Origin: Rikenella microfusus | GTDB taxonomy: Bacteria; Bacteroidota; Bacteroidia; Bacteroidales; VadinHA17 | NCBI GenBank assembly: GCA_020722575.1 | Contig: DYKN01000002.1 | Span: forward strand, 147,290 to 211,289 | Length of the DNA: 64,000 bases | Direction of reading: 5' to 3' | Part shown: positions 9,333 through 18,984 of the stretch, in pieces | Layout of the letters: every line of letters begins with the position of its first letter | Numbering within the stretch: position 1 is the first letter of the stretch | Position numbers and translations under genes: made by a program | Notes under the pieces: generated by a model | Databases searched by the model: none | What the model saw: the letters and a program-made list of their open reading frames with translations, nothing else | Told to the model about the DNA's origin: nothing

Positions 9333-11117
9333 ATGAACGGAAACTTTAAACTTTTCTTTACTGCATTATTTATCACTGTTCTACTGGCTTTTTCATGCCA
9401 ACCTCGTTTTACGTCGGAAATCACCGTAAGTGAGTTGAAACAGCATATTCAATATCTCTCATCCGAAAAACTTGAAGGCAGAGCGACCGGGTCAACTGGT
9501 GATAGTCTGGCTGCAGTTTATATAAGAAAAGTTCTGAAAAGATACGGTCTTGTTCCTGCTGAAGGCGATGGTTTTCAAAGATTTAAAGTAGTTGCCTCGG
9601 CTGAAGCAGGCGACGGAAACTTCCTTTCGGTGAACGGAACGGTTTTTAAAATTGGGGAGGATTTTATTCCGGTATCTTTCAGCAGTAATAAATCTTTAAC
9701 AGCAGAAGTGGTGTTCGCGGGATATGGCTTCAATATAAGCAATGATTCCATTAACATAAACGATTATGAAACTGTAGATGCTTCAGGTAAGTGGATAATG
9801 GTCTTCAGAGGTGATCCTGAAATGGATAATCCTTCGAGCATTTTTATACCCTACTCGTCTGACAGGCATAAAACTCTTCTGGCAAAGGATAAAGGCGCTG
9901 CAGGTGTCTTACTGGTTTCAGGGGAAGAATATGACCGAGAAGATATACTTGAAACGCTTACAGGTGGTGAAACAGAATGCGGGATACCTGTAATTAGAAT
10001 TAAGCGGTATGTAGCTGATACCATTCTTAAAAGCCATGGTACCAGTATAACATCACTTGAGAAATTATTGAAAAACCCTATCGTATCTAAAAGTTTCAAT
10101 ACCGGCACACAGGTTAAGGCAACAGCAGAAGTGATTCAGCACAAAGCCACAACAAGAAATGTTGCAATGCTTCTGCCAGGAATTGATGAAAATCTTAAAA
10201 ATGAGTATCTGGTGATTGGTGCTCATTTTGATCATCTTGGCTGGGGAGGAAAGGGATCATCAAGCCGTAAACCAGATACCATTGCAGTACATCATGGTGC
10301 CGATGATAATGCATCAGGAACTGCTATGATGATGGAACTTGCAGGACGTTTTGCGGGCGAAAAAGCAAATAAAAGAAGCATTCTGTTTATTGCATTTACG
10401 GGAGAAGAAAAAGGACTTCTGGGGTCTAAATATTTCACTGACCATCTTCCGGTAGATAAAGAAAAGATTAATGCAATGATTAATCTTGACATGACAGGTA
10501 GGCTCAGGGAAACAAAAGATATTCAAATAGGTGGTGTGGGCACGGCAGCAGGGCTCAAGGAAAAAGCAGAATCACTTGTTGACACTCTTTTCCTTAAACC
10601 TGTTTTCACTTCTGAAGGATCCGGTCCATCAGATCATGCTGCATTTTATGCAAAAAACATCCCTGTGGTTTTCATTACAACAGGCGCTCATCCTGATTAT
10701 CACACTCCTGAAGACACATGGGATAAGATAAACTATAATGGCATGCTGACTGTTTCGAATTATGTATTTAATCTTGCTAAGCTCCTGTCATCAGAGCCTG
10801 AGAAGTTAACATTCATGGAGTCAGGACCGACTGAAAGTATCTCCCGAAGGCCCATAAGACGAGGAGTAACACTGGGAATTATGCCCGACGTTACAGGCAG
10901 TGTGAAAAATGGTCTGAAGGTTGAACTTGTTACATCAGGCCGACCGGCTGACCTTGGAGGAATGAAAAAGGGAGACATTATTACTTCAATTAACGGAGAA
11001 CCGGTATCGGACATTGAAGAATATATGTACAGACTAACCCGGCTTAAGAAAGGTGAAGCTATTACCGTAGTAGTCTTAAGAGATGGACGACAACTTGAAC
11101 TTCTTATTCAACTTTAA
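9333..11117 (+). CDS. M28 family peptidase lipoprotein with PA and PDZ domains
   Basis: 594-residue predicted zinc aminopeptidase on the cell envelope. The N-terminus gives a lipoprotein signal (LLAFSC). A PA-type insert lies about residues 100-230. The M28 catalytic domain shows the five metal or catalytic motifs in order: GAHFDHLGW (His about 298), GADDNASG (Asp about 324), TGEEKGLLGS (Glu about 358-359), NLDMTGR (Asp about 386) and HPDYHTPEDT (His about 457). Residues about 510-594 form a PDZ domain (GGMKKGDIITSINGEPVSD). The open frame reaches back to 9246, but the ATG at 9333 begins the signal peptide. The next gene follows after 8 bp. Confidence 0.94.
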   Translation: MNGNFKLFFTALFITVLLAFSCQPRFTSEITVSELKQHIQYLSSEKLEGRATGSTGDSLAAVYIRKVLKRYGLVPAEGDGFQRFKVVASAEAGDGNFLSVNGTVFKIGEDFIPVSFSSNKSLTAEVVFAGYGFNISNDSININDYETVDASGKWIMVFRGDPEMDNPSSIFIPYSSDRHKTLLAKDKGAAGVLLVSGEEYDREDILETLTGGETECGIPVIRIKRYVADTILKSHGTSITSLEKLLKNPIVSKSFNTGTQVKATAEVIQHKATTRNVAMLLPGIDENLKNEYLVIGAHFDHLGWGGKGSSSRKPDTIAVHHGADDNASGTAMMMELAGRFAGEKANKRSILFIAFTGEEKGLLGSKYFTDHLPVDKEKINAMINLDMTGRLRETKDIQIGGVGTAAGLKEKAESLVDTLFLKPVFTSEGSGPSDHAAFYAKNIPVVFITTGAHPDYHTPEDTWDKINYNGMLTVSNYVFNLAKLLSSEPEKLTFMESGPTESISRRPIRRGVTLGIMPDVTGSVKNGLKVELVTSGRPADLGGMKKGDIITSINGEPVSDIEEYMYRLTRLKKGEAITVVVLRDGRQLELLIQL

Positions 11118-11125
11118 CAGCAGGT

Positions 11126-12019
11126 ATGAAAAATATTATTATCTGGCTTTCCGCTATAATTATTACATTATCGGCCGCAATTTATCAGAGAAGAACAGGC
11201 CCAACATATCCGCAGAGGGCTAAGATAACAGTTAATGGCAAATTTTATGACATTAAACTTGTAAGAAGTCTCGGTCTTGATGAACAACCTTTCGTCAGAC
11301 TTTCAATTGATGATTCAACTGCTTCGGCAGTATTATATTACAGAAGATACCCCACTGATGATCCATGGGAAACAAAGGATTTCAGTTACAACATTATCAG
11401 AGTAAACTCTTTTCTTATGAACAGAGTTTTCGGAATATACGAAATGAAAGGTTATTATGCGGCTCTTCCCCAGCAACCACCTGCCGGAAAACTTGAATAT
11501 TATATCAAAATTACTGACTCAACAGGTACACGTGAACTTTTTAAAGAGAATCCTGTGATTGTAAGGTTTAAAGGAACTGTTCCGGGCTTGATCCTGATTC
11601 CGCACATAATCCTGATGTTTATTGCAATGCTTTTTTCTACGGTTGCAGGACTGATGGCTATCTCCCGTCACAGTTCTTTCAAAAAATATTCTGTACTAAC
11701 TTTAATCCTCCTGACTGCAGGTGGAATGATTCTGGGTCCTGTTGTACAATATTATGCATTTGGTGATCTCTGGACAGGAATCCCATTCGGATGGGATTTA
11801 ACCGATAATAAGACACTCATCGCTTTCGTTTTCTGGTCAATAGCTGTTGCAACAAACCGAAAACACAAGCGTCCGTTCTGGCCTGCCCTGGCTGCACTCA
11901 TACTCCTTATCGTTTACTCCATACCTCACAGCATGTTCGGTTCGGAACTGGATTATGAAAGCGGTAAAGTAATCCAGGGTGCTATTTTTAACATTTTTAA
12001 TAATTTTCCCCGGATTTAA
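11126..12019 (+). CDS. Multipass membrane protein of unknown function
   Basis: 297 residues. An N-terminal hydrophobic anchor (about 1-20) is followed by a beta-rich extracytoplasmic domain of about 140 residues (ITVNGKFYDIKLVRSLG, AVLYYRRYP, KLEYYIKITDSTG) and then about four hydrophobic helices (about 155-265) that include a GWDLTDNKTLIAFVFW segment. I recognise no named domain. The spacing of 8 bp from the M28 peptidase implies one operon, so the two products may work together at the inner membrane. Its end precedes the sigma-factor gene by about 95 bp. Confidence 0.85.
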   Translation: MKNIIIWLSAIIITLSAAIYQRRTGPTYPQRAKITVNGKFYDIKLVRSLGLDEQPFVRLSIDDSTASAVLYYRRYPTDDPWETKDFSYNIIRVNSFLMNRVFGIYEMKGYYAALPQQPPAGKLEYYIKITDSTGTRELFKENPVIVRFKGTVPGLILIPHIILMFIAMLFSTVAGLMAISRHSSFKKYSVLTLILLTAGGMILGPVVQYYAFGDLWTGIPFGWDLTDNKTLIAFVFWSIAVATNRKHKRPFWPALAALILLIVYSIPHSMFGSELDYESGKVIQGAIFNIFNNFPRI

Positions 12020-12113
12020 ATGCAACATACAAATTTTCCTTCCGTCTTTCTGTCAGAAAAAAGACAATGAAGTGGATGTGGCAGTAAATATTAGTCCGGG
12101 TTTTAAAAGAAAA

Positions 12114-12680
12114 ATGAACAACAATACCGAAGCAACATACCGAAACATCCACAAGGACCTTATAGATGGGTGCAGAAATGGTGATCAGAAGGCACAATTT
12201 CAGATTTACAAGCTTTACTACAAAGCTATGTATAACACGAGCCTGAGAATTGTAAACGATTCGATGGAAGCCGAAGATATTATGCAGGAATCATTCCTGT
12301 CGGCCTTTGAAAAAATAGACACATATTCCGGGACTGTAAGCTTCGGAGCATGGCTGAAAAGAATTGTGATAAACAGGTCACTCGATACACTTAATAAAAG
12401 AAAGATGATCTTTGAAGATATTGACACTCTTCACGGATTAAAGGATGAAAGTACAGAAGAAACTTTGTATATCGAGGATCTTGATTCCAAAGTTGAAGAG
12501 GTTAAAAAAGCAATTGAAAGATTACCCGATGGTTACAGGGTTATTTTGACGCTTTATCTCATTGAAGGTTATGACCATGACGAAATAGCTGAAATTCTTT
12601 CCATTTCCAGCAGTACTTCAAGGTCCCAGCTTTCACGGGCAAGGCAAAAACTTATCAATGAGTTAAAAACGAAAGTGTAA
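12114..12680 (+). CDS. ECF-type RNA polymerase sigma factor
   Basis: 188-residue sigma-70 family protein with only regions 2 and 4. Region 2 contains YYKAMYNTSLRIVNDSMEAE and the DIMQESFLSAF promoter-core segment; region 4 has AIERLPDGYRVILTLYLIEG then the helix-turn-helix HDEIAEILSISSSTSRSQLS. An acidic linker (DESTEETLYIEDL) separates them. The frame is open from 11979, but the ATG at 12114 gives the normal family N-terminus. It is followed after 3 bp by a membrane protein and then a DUF4097 protein, the usual arrangement for an envelope-responsive regulon in Bacteroidota. Confidence 0.93.
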   Translation: MNNNTEATYRNIHKDLIDGCRNGDQKAQFQIYKLYYKAMYNTSLRIVNDSMEAEDIMQESFLSAFEKIDTYSGTVSFGAWLKRIVINRSLDTLNKRKMIFEDIDTLHGLKDESTEETLYIEDLDSKVEEVKKAIERLPDGYRVILTLYLIEGYDHDEIAEILSISSSTSRSQLSRARQKLINELKTKV

Positions 12681-12683
12681 AAA

Positions 12684-13256
12684 ATGAGAAAAATGAAAAA
12701 TATAGATGACTTCATCAAGGAAAAAAGGAACCTGTTCGACGATAGCGAGCCGATCAGTGGTCACATGGAAAGGTTTGAATGGAAACTTGAAAAAAGGCTC
12801 CATTCAAGGCAGAATAAAAAAAGCATTCTACCTTACCTGCTTAAAGCAGCAGTTGTTACAATTATGATAACCATCTCCTCTCTCTGGATATGGGATAATT
12901 TCATACGCTCCGACAATAAAAAAATGGCACTCGGTGATGTATCACCCCAATACAGGGAAGTTGAAAACTATTACGTGCACGAGGTAAGCACTATTAAAGG
13001 AGAACTTAAAAACCATTACCTGAAAGACGACCCTGAACAAAAAGAAATGATTGATAAAGAACTCAGAAGTATGGATTCAGTTTATCTGCAACTCCAGAAA
13101 GATCTTAGAGCCAATCCGGATGACGAACGAATAATTAATGCCATGATTGAGCACTATCAGACTAAAGTTGAGGTATTATCATATATCCTTAACCAGTTAA
13201 AAAGTATAAGAAATGAACATGAAAATATACAGAATAATGGAAAAACAAATATTTAA
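12684..13256 (+). CDS. Single-pass membrane protein, putative anti-sigma factor
   Basis: 190 residues. A charged cytoplasmic N-terminal part of about 50 residues is followed by one hydrophobic segment (about 53-72: LLKAAVVTIMITISSLWIW) and a charged helical periplasmic part that includes paired glutamine/lysine-rich helices. There is no zinc-type HxxxCxxC motif. Its position 3 bp after an ECF sigma gene suggests that it holds that sigma factor at the membrane; this is inferred from context only. A second in-frame ATG at 12693 is possible. It overlaps the next gene by about 20 bp. Confidence 0.83.
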   Translation: MRKMKNIDDFIKEKRNLFDDSEPISGHMERFEWKLEKRLHSRQNKKSILPYLLKAAVVTIMITISSLWIWDNFIRSDNKKMALGDVSPQYREVENYYVHEVSTIKGELKNHYLKDDPEQKEMIDKELRSMDSVYLQLQKDLRANPDDERIINAMIEHYQTKVEVLSYILNQLKSIRNEHENIQNNGKTNI

Positions 13257-14316
13257 TAATAGGTTGCTGATTCTTGCAGTATTTGGCCTAATGGTAAATG
13301 CAGTGCAGGCACAGGAGGTAACAAAAGAATTCAGGAAAGAGTACAGTGCCGATAAAAATACCATTGTTGAAATAAACAACAAATACGGTAACGTTGTTAT
13401 ATCAAACTGGGACAATGATAAAGTAGAAATCTATGTTAAAGTTACCATCGAGCTACCTGACAGAAGCCGGGCAGAAAAACTTATTAACCTCATTGATGTA
13501 GAATTTTTGGAGAGTGAGAACAGAGTCTCAGCCAGAACAGTTATTGATCAAAAATTCACTTTCTCCGGTTGGGGAATTCCAGGTAGAAAATTCAGCATTA
13601 ACTATGCCGTTAAAATGCCTTATTATTGCAATCTCGAACTTATTAACAGATATGGTAATACTGACATTGACGAAATCCGGGGATACATAAACCTTGATAT
13701 TAAGTACGGCAATCTAACAATAACCAGATTGACAAGAGATGATGAAAAACCACTCAACAAAATATCTCTCTCCTACGGCAAAGGTCTTGTAAAAGAAGCA
13801 GGATGGCTGGATATTTACCTTCGATATGCTTCACTTTTTGAACTACCAACAACCAGAGCTCTACTCCTCGACAGCCGTTATTCAAAAATAAAGGCTGATC
13901 AGATAAGTAGTTACGTTGGAGTATCAAAATATGATAACATTCAAATCGGCAAAATAAACAACCTTGTTCTGGAAACTGGTTATACAACACTTAATGTTGA
14001 ATATCTTGAGAAGAAGCTTCAGGTTTACGGAAGCTATGGGTCAGTAAGTATAAATTATGTACCTCAAAACTTTCAATCTATTGACATCGATACAAGGTAT
14101 ACAGGAGTAAGAATTGGAATTGATAAGGATGCCAATTATAAACTTAAAGGCCATACTTCATATTCATCCATCAAATTTAATGAGGATAATTTTGTTGTTA
14201 GGAAACGCATAATTGACAATAATTCATCAGAAATTGAAGGTATTGTAGGTGACGAGAAATTGGCACAGGCCACAATTAATATATCAAGTTCCTATGGCTC
14301 TGTAAGGCTTTACTGA
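13237..14316 (+). CDS. Exported DUF4097-like beta-helical protein
   Basis: About 359-residue exported protein. The chosen ATG at 13237 gives MEKQIFNNRLLILAVFGL and a signal peptide ending VQAQ; ATGs at 13213 and 13219 are alternatives and would deepen the overlap with the preceding gene. The body contains repeating short beta motifs such as NKYGNVVISNWDND, NRYGNTDIDEI, IKYGNLTITRL, ETGYTTLNVEYL and SSYGSVRLY, typical of DUF4097/adhesin-like beta-solenoids. Third gene of the sigma-factor operon; a strong terminator follows. It may be a surface or periplasmic target or sensor of the regulon. Function unproven. Confidence 0.88.
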   Translation: MEKQIFNNRLLILAVFGLMVNAVQAQEVTKEFRKEYSADKNTIVEINNKYGNVVISNWDNDKVEIYVKVTIELPDRSRAEKLINLIDVEFLESENRVSARTVIDQKFTFSGWGIPGRKFSINYAVKMPYYCNLELINRYGNTDIDEIRGYINLDIKYGNLTITRLTRDDEKPLNKISLSYGKGLVKEAGWLDIYLRYASLFELPTTRALLLDSRYSKIKADQISSYVGVSKYDNIQIGKINNLVLETGYTTLNVEYLEKKLQVYGSYGSVSINYVPQNFQSIDIDTRYTGVRIGIDKDANYKLKGHTSYSSIKFNEDNFVVRKRIIDNNSSEIEGIVGDEKLAQATINISSSYGSVRLY

Positions 14317-14344
14317 TTACAAATTTCGTCAGGAAACCCGTTAG

Positions 14345-14384
14345 CCCTCTCCTTTTAATTAACCATGGAGAGGGTTTTCTTTTT
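14345..14384 (+). terminator. Terminator of the sigma-factor operon
   Basis: CCCTCTCC (14345-14352) pairs with GGAGAGGG (14367-14374) over a 14-nt loop and is followed at once by TTTTCTTTTT. This is a classic intrinsic terminator 28 bp past the DUF4097 stop codon. Confidence 0.88.
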
Positions 14385-14459
14385 CCTGTTAAAAAAATAA
14401 CTATTTTTCATAAAAAAGAATGATTTTGATACTTTTGATATGATTTTAATATTAAAAAT

Positions 14460-14726
14460 ATGATACACATTGAAAAACCTTCGGAAGAAAAATTAAAGCA
14501 ACTTAAAGTAAGTTCATGGCCTGTATGGTCGAAAGAGGAATCGGAATTCCCGTGGTATTACGATGAAAAAGAAACATGTTATATTCTCGAAGGGGATGTT
14601 GAAATAATACCTGAAGGAGGAGAACCTGTAAGATTCGGCAAAGGAGACCTTGTGGTATTTCCTGAAGGGCTAAAATGCAAATGGAAGATTAAGAAAGCCG
14701 TAAAGAAACATTACAGGTTCGGATAG
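14460..14726 (+). CDS. Small cupin-domain protein (DUF861/Cupin_3 type)
   Basis: 88-residue single-domain cupin. The core reads TCYILEGDVEIIPEGGEPVR, then FGKGDLVVFPEGLKCKWKIK, matching the two cupin motifs of the Cupin_3/DUF861 family found in ureidoglycine aminohydrolase and EutQ. The standard metal histidines are not present in motif 1, so it may bind a small molecule without catalysis. It lies 12 bp upstream of the sodium:solute symporter and is probably translated from the same mRNA. The substrate is unknown. Confidence 0.87.
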   Translation: MIHIEKPSEEKLKQLKVSSWPVWSKEESEFPWYYDEKETCYILEGDVEIIPEGGEPVRFGKGDLVVFPEGLKCKWKIKKAVKKHYRFG

Positions 14727-14738
14727 AATGAATGGGAG

Positions 14739-16208
14739 ATGAGAATTGCCGACATTTTAATATTTATCATCTACCTTGCGGGAATAATTATTTTCGGCAG
14801 TTCGTTTTACCTGAAGAACAAAACTGCTTCAGCATTTACCCTTGGAAACAGAAACATGCCAGCATGGGTTGTGGGCATGTCAATATTTGCAACTTTTGTT
14901 AGTAGTATCAGTTATCTTGCATTACCAGGTCAGGCATACCAGACCAACTGGAATCCTTTTGTATTCAGCCTCTCATTGCCGCTGGCAGCTATTATGGCAG
15001 TAAAATTCTTCGTACCTCTCTACAGGTCAGTTAACAGTCCTTCGGCATATACTTATCTAGAAATACGTTTCGGAAAATGGGCCAGAATTTACGCATCTTT
15101 AATGTATCTTTTTACCCAGCTTATGCGAACAGGTACCATTCTATTTCTGCTCGCCCTGATGCTTAATACTACCCTTGGATGGGATATAAAAACAGTAATA
15201 ATTATAACCGGAGCAAGCATAATGATCTATTCTGTTCTTGGTGGAATTCAGGCAGTCTTATGGACAGATGCAATACAGGGAATTATATTGATTACCGGTG
15301 CAATAATGTGTTCGTTAATCCTTATCTTTTCTATGCCCGAAGGCCCTGGACAGATTTTTAGCATAGCGGCAGAAAACAATAAATTCAGCCTGGGCAGTAT
15401 AAAACCAGATTTCACAACATCAACATTCTGGGTTGTGCTTTTATACGGTATTTTTATAAACCTTCAGAACTTCGGAATTGATCAGAACTATATACAGAGA
15501 TATCTGACTGCCCGTTCGAATGAGGAAGCAAGAAAGTCGGCACTTTTCGGTGCTCTAATATATATTCCCGTATCACTTCTGTTTCTTTTTATCGGCACAG
15601 CACTATTTAGTTTCTACACGGCAAAACCAGAACTCCTGCAACATGGAATCACAGGCGATAAGGTTTTCCCATATTTTATTTTTCATAATCTTCCCCCGGG
15701 TATTACCGGTTTGCTTGTATCCTCCGTCTTTGCAGCAGGAATGAGTACTGTTTCAACCAGTATAAACAGCTCAGCAACTGTAATTATGAGTGACTATTTC
15801 AGGCTTTCACCCGATGAAACAGGAAATGAAAAGAAGTCGATGAAAATATTATACATCTCTTCCGCCCTTTTCAGTATAGCAGGTATACTGATAGCAATAG
15901 CAATGATTAACGTACAGAGCGCGCTTGATGCATGGTGGAAACTGGCTTCAATATTCAGCGGCGGAATGCTCGGACTATTCCTGCTTGGCTTCTTTACAAA
16001 AAAAGTAAACAACTTCGCCGCTATAACAGGTATTATTACCGGAATTATCATAATAGGGTGGATTAGTTTATCACCACTAATTTTTACTGACTCACTCCGA
16101 AAACTGGCATGCCCCCTACACGGTTATATGGCAATTGTGTCCGGAACAACCGCTATTCTTATAACAGGTTTCCTTGTCGGGATTCTTTTTAAGTTCAGAA
16201 AAAACTGA
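14739..16208 (+). CDS. Sodium:solute symporter (SSS family)
   Basis: 489-residue inner-membrane transporter with about 13 hydrophobic segments, typical of the SSS/SLC5 family that couples Na+ entry to uptake of a sugar, amino acid or other small solute. Family marks include FTLGNRNMPAWVVGMSIFAT and FVSSISYLALPG in helix 1-2 and FAAGMSTVSTSINSSATVI with the Na+-site serines. GGAG lies just before the ATG. It follows the cupin gene closely and ends convergently with mutS2, 21 bp away. Which solute it carries cannot be read from the sequence; the cupin partner hints at a sugar acid or a related compound, but weakly. Confidence 0.93.
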   Translation: MRIADILIFIIYLAGIIIFGSSFYLKNKTASAFTLGNRNMPAWVVGMSIFATFVSSISYLALPGQAYQTNWNPFVFSLSLPLAAIMAVKFFVPLYRSVNSPSAYTYLEIRFGKWARIYASLMYLFTQLMRTGTILFLLALMLNTTLGWDIKTVIIITGASIMIYSVLGGIQAVLWTDAIQGIILITGAIMCSLILIFSMPEGPGQIFSIAAENNKFSLGSIKPDFTTSTFWVVLLYGIFINLQNFGIDQNYIQRYLTARSNEEARKSALFGALIYIPVSLLFLFIGTALFSFYTAKPELLQHGITGDKVFPYFIFHNLPPGITGLLVSSVFAAGMSTVSTSINSSATVIMSDYFRLSPDETGNEKKSMKILYISSALFSIAGILIAIAMINVQSALDAWWKLASIFSGGMLGLFLLGFFTKKVNNFAAITGIITGIIIIGWISLSPLIFTDSLRKLACPLHGYMAIVSGTTAILITGFLVGILFKFRKN

Positions 16209-16229
16209 TTACTTTTCTCCACTCTAATC

Positions 16230-18695
16230 TTATAGATCAAGTTCAACAAGTGTTATTCCGGCCCCTCCCCTTTCAACGTGTTCATCAGAAATAGATTTCA
16301 CTATACCTGTTGAAGCAAGATATTGACGTATGAGCTGACGCAATATCCCATTTCCTTTTCCATGAATTATTCTTAAGTTTCTATGCTGAACCATAACTGC
16401 ATCATCAATCAAATTCCTTACAATGCTTATTGCCTCCTCTCCTCTGACGCCCCTGATATCAATTTCGGGCTTGAAATTCAATTTCCTCTGTGTAATCAAA
16501 GGATCCGTGTACATCTGAGCCTTTCCTGTCCTGATGCTCTCTCTAAGTTCACTTCTGCTAATCTTTTCAAGTTTTTCGGCAGATATCTGAAACTTGAATG
16601 AGCCCGTCTCAACCGTAATCATTTCATCCTTAATCTCAACTATCTCTCCTGTCACAGTTGAACCAACCATTCTTACAGCGTCTCCTTCCCTAAGAATCAT
16701 CTTCTCCTTGCTATTATCCACCTCTTCTTCAGCCTTTATTGTTTTTCTTATCTTCTTAATATTATCTTCAATTCCTGCAATTTTATTTTCAATCACCGAT
16801 TCAACACCTGTAGTAATATCATTCCTGAACTGCTCAAGTTCCTTTCGTGCTTTTCTGGTGCTCTCCTTTTCTGCCTGTGATTCCTTTATCTGACGTATGG
16901 TATTTTCAATAATCCTGTTAGATTGGGCAAGCAGATTCTGAGCTTCTTCACGTGCCTTTGAGATGATCTCTTTGCTCATATTTCTGGCGCCCGCAAGTTC
17001 ATTTTCATACTCCCTGATTAATTCTTCAAGCTTCTTTTCATACAGGCGTATATTCTGCCTTTTCTTTTCCCAGTACCTTTTGTCACGCGCAATATCCTTC
17101 AGATGCCTGTCGAATTTAACGTTTTCTTTACCTGCTTTTTCTTCAGCCTCATTCAATATATCCCCGGGAAGCCCTATTTTTCTTGCAATTTCAAAAGCAA
17201 ATGAACTTCCGGGTTTTCCAATGTCAAGCCTGAAAAGAGGCTGAATCAGATGATTATCAAACATCATTGCTGCATTAACAATCCCTACCGTTTTTGAAGC
17301 AAAGTGTTTAAGGTTTGAATAATGGGTTGTAACTACTCCATAAGCTCCTTTTCTTATAAGTTGAGCCAGAATGGCTTCAGCAATGGCACCTCCCAGTACC
17401 GGTTCAGTGCCCGTCCCCAGTTCATCAATAAGAATTAAAGTGTCATCTGATGCATTTTTTAGAAAAAACTTCATGTTAATCAAATGAGAACTGTATGTAC
17501 TGAGGTCATTTTCAATACTTTGTTCATCTCCTATATCAATAAAAATATTTGTGAAAAGTCCAACCTGTGAACTTTCATGAACAGGGATTGTCATCCCACA
17601 CTGGACCATATACTGAAGTAATCCCACCGTTTTGAGGCATACTGACTTTCCACCTGCATTCGGACCAGAAATCAGCAAAAACCTGTTTTTTTCATTTAGG
17701 GAAATATCTAGAGGCACTACCTGTCTCCCCTGAAACTTTCTGAAAGTCTCATAAAGAAGTGGATGTACAGCATTTTTCCAGTTAAGGCGAGGAACAGAGG
17801 CCATTTCAGGTTTCAACGATCCGAAATGATTGCCGATTAATGCCTTTGCCCTTATAAAATCGATTTCTGCTATAAAAGCGTCAGATGTCAGAAGATCATT
17901 AATATAGGTACGAATGTTATTTGCAAAAGTTATAAGAATCCTGATAATTTCCCTTTTCTCTTCATATTCCAGCTCTATAATTTCATTGTTTATCTCAACC
18001 GTTACAGCCGGTTCAATATATACCGTTTTCCCTGAAGCAGATTGATCATGAACCAGCCCATTAATCTTTCTTTTAAATGCAGCATTTACCGGAATAACCC
18101 CCCTACCATTTCTGATAGATATATTTGCATCGGCTTCTACAATACCATCAACCTGAGCCTGCTTCAGTATATCATTCAGCTTCTTTGCAGCAATTGCTCT
18201 TTTATTCGAAAGATTTTGCCTGATAGTTCTCAGTTCGGCTGAAGCACTATCTTTTATATTACCCTGCCTGTCAATAATGCGGTCAACAGCATCTGCAACA
18301 TACTGAAAAAATTTAACTTCCGATGCGAACTCTTTTAAGACAGGATACTTACTGCTTTCCCTGTTTTTAAAATAATTCAACACTGCCTTCAGGCATTCTA
18401 GAAACTTTCTTATAGTTATCAACTCATTAATTTCAGGGAATGTACCTTCTGTCTTGAGTTTTTCGAGAATACCTGAGATACTGGTAAAATTATCGGCAGG
18501 GAAAGGGTCATCCCATAAAAGAATCTGCTGAAACTCCCATGTTTTTGAGAGCTCTCTCTGTAAGGTTTCATAATCAGTGAGAAATTTCATGGAGTTTACC
18601 AGTTCTGCACCTGCTTCAGTAAGACACCTTCCTGCTGTCATTGACCTGATCCTGTCAAAACCGGTTTTCTTCTCGAAATCTTCAGGATATACCAT
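16230..18695 (-). CDS. mutS2: Endonuclease MutS2
   Basis: 821-residue MutS2, an ATPase acting on recombination intermediates and, in some bacteria, on collided ribosomes. The MutS core has Walker A SGPNAGGKS (about 340), Walker B LILIDELGTGTEP (about 420) and the TTHYSNLK switch. A long coiled-coil connector (about 515-650) with many Glu/Lys/Arg follows. The C-terminal Smr nuclease domain contains LNFKPEIDIRGVRGEEA and LRIIHGKGNGILR. Length and domain order are normal. It is transcribed alone, divergent from an M28 peptidase; a -7 box lies 20 bp upstream of the start. Confidence 0.97.
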   Translation of the reverse strand: MVYPEDFEKKTGFDRIRSMTAGRCLTEAGAELVNSMKFLTDYETLQRELSKTWEFQQILLWDDPFPADNFTSISGILEKLKTEGTFPEINELITIRKFLECLKAVLNYFKNRESSKYPVLKEFASEVKFFQYVADAVDRIIDRQGNIKDSASAELRTIRQNLSNKRAIAAKKLNDILKQAQVDGIVEADANISIRNGRGVIPVNAAFKRKINGLVHDQSASGKTVYIEPAVTVEINNEIIELEYEEKREIIRILITFANNIRTYINDLLTSDAFIAEIDFIRAKALIGNHFGSLKPEMASVPRLNWKNAVHPLLYETFRKFQGRQVVPLDISLNEKNRFLLISGPNAGGKSVCLKTVGLLQYMVQCGMTIPVHESSQVGLFTNIFIDIGDEQSIENDLSTYSSHLINMKFFLKNASDDTLILIDELGTGTEPVLGGAIAEAILAQLIRKGAYGVVTTHYSNLKHFASKTVGIVNAAMMFDNHLIQPLFRLDIGKPGSSFAFEIARKIGLPGDILNEAEEKAGKENVKFDRHLKDIARDKRYWEKKRQNIRLYEKKLEELIREYENELAGARNMSKEIISKAREEAQNLLAQSNRIIENTIRQIKESQAEKESTRKARKELEQFRNDITTGVESVIENKIAGIEDNIKKIRKTIKAEEEVDNSKEKMILREGDAVRMVGSTVTGEIVEIKDEMITVETGSFKFQISAEKLEKISRSELRESIRTGKAQMYTDPLITQRKLNFKPEIDIRGVRGEEAISIVRNLIDDAVMVQHRNLRIIHGKGNGILRQLIRQYLASTGIVKSISDEHVERGGAGITLVELDL

Positions 18696-18714
18696 ACCTT
18701 CTATTCTGGTTTCA

Positions 18715-18722
18715 CAAAATTA
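18715..18722 (-). promoter_or_regulatory. Putative -7 box for mutS2
   Basis: TAATTTTG on the minus strand fits TAnnTTTG and leaves a leader of roughly 13 nt before the mutS2 ATG. No good -33 match is visible. Confidence 0.45.
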
Positions 18723-18984
18723 GTGTTAATATCTTAATGTTTATATCGGATCCCTGTTATAGATGAGCATTAAATTACTAAAGAAAATCATACTGTCAAT
18801 TAATAATTTGAATCTATAAAAATCGATCTTTAATCCCTGTTCTAACCCATAATTTGTTGAAGGAAGCAGGTAAACAGTTCCTTTTTCTGTTAATTATTGT
18901 TAAATTATTTTAATGTGCAAAATATATAAGACATAAATTTATATACATTTAATGCACAATTAGAAACTTTATAAAACATAAAAT

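Noticed and set aside
18914..18958. TGTGCA and TGCACA facing each other upstream of the M28 peptidase gene
   Set aside because: Arms of six bases 33 nt apart; expected by chance and not positioned like a known operator.
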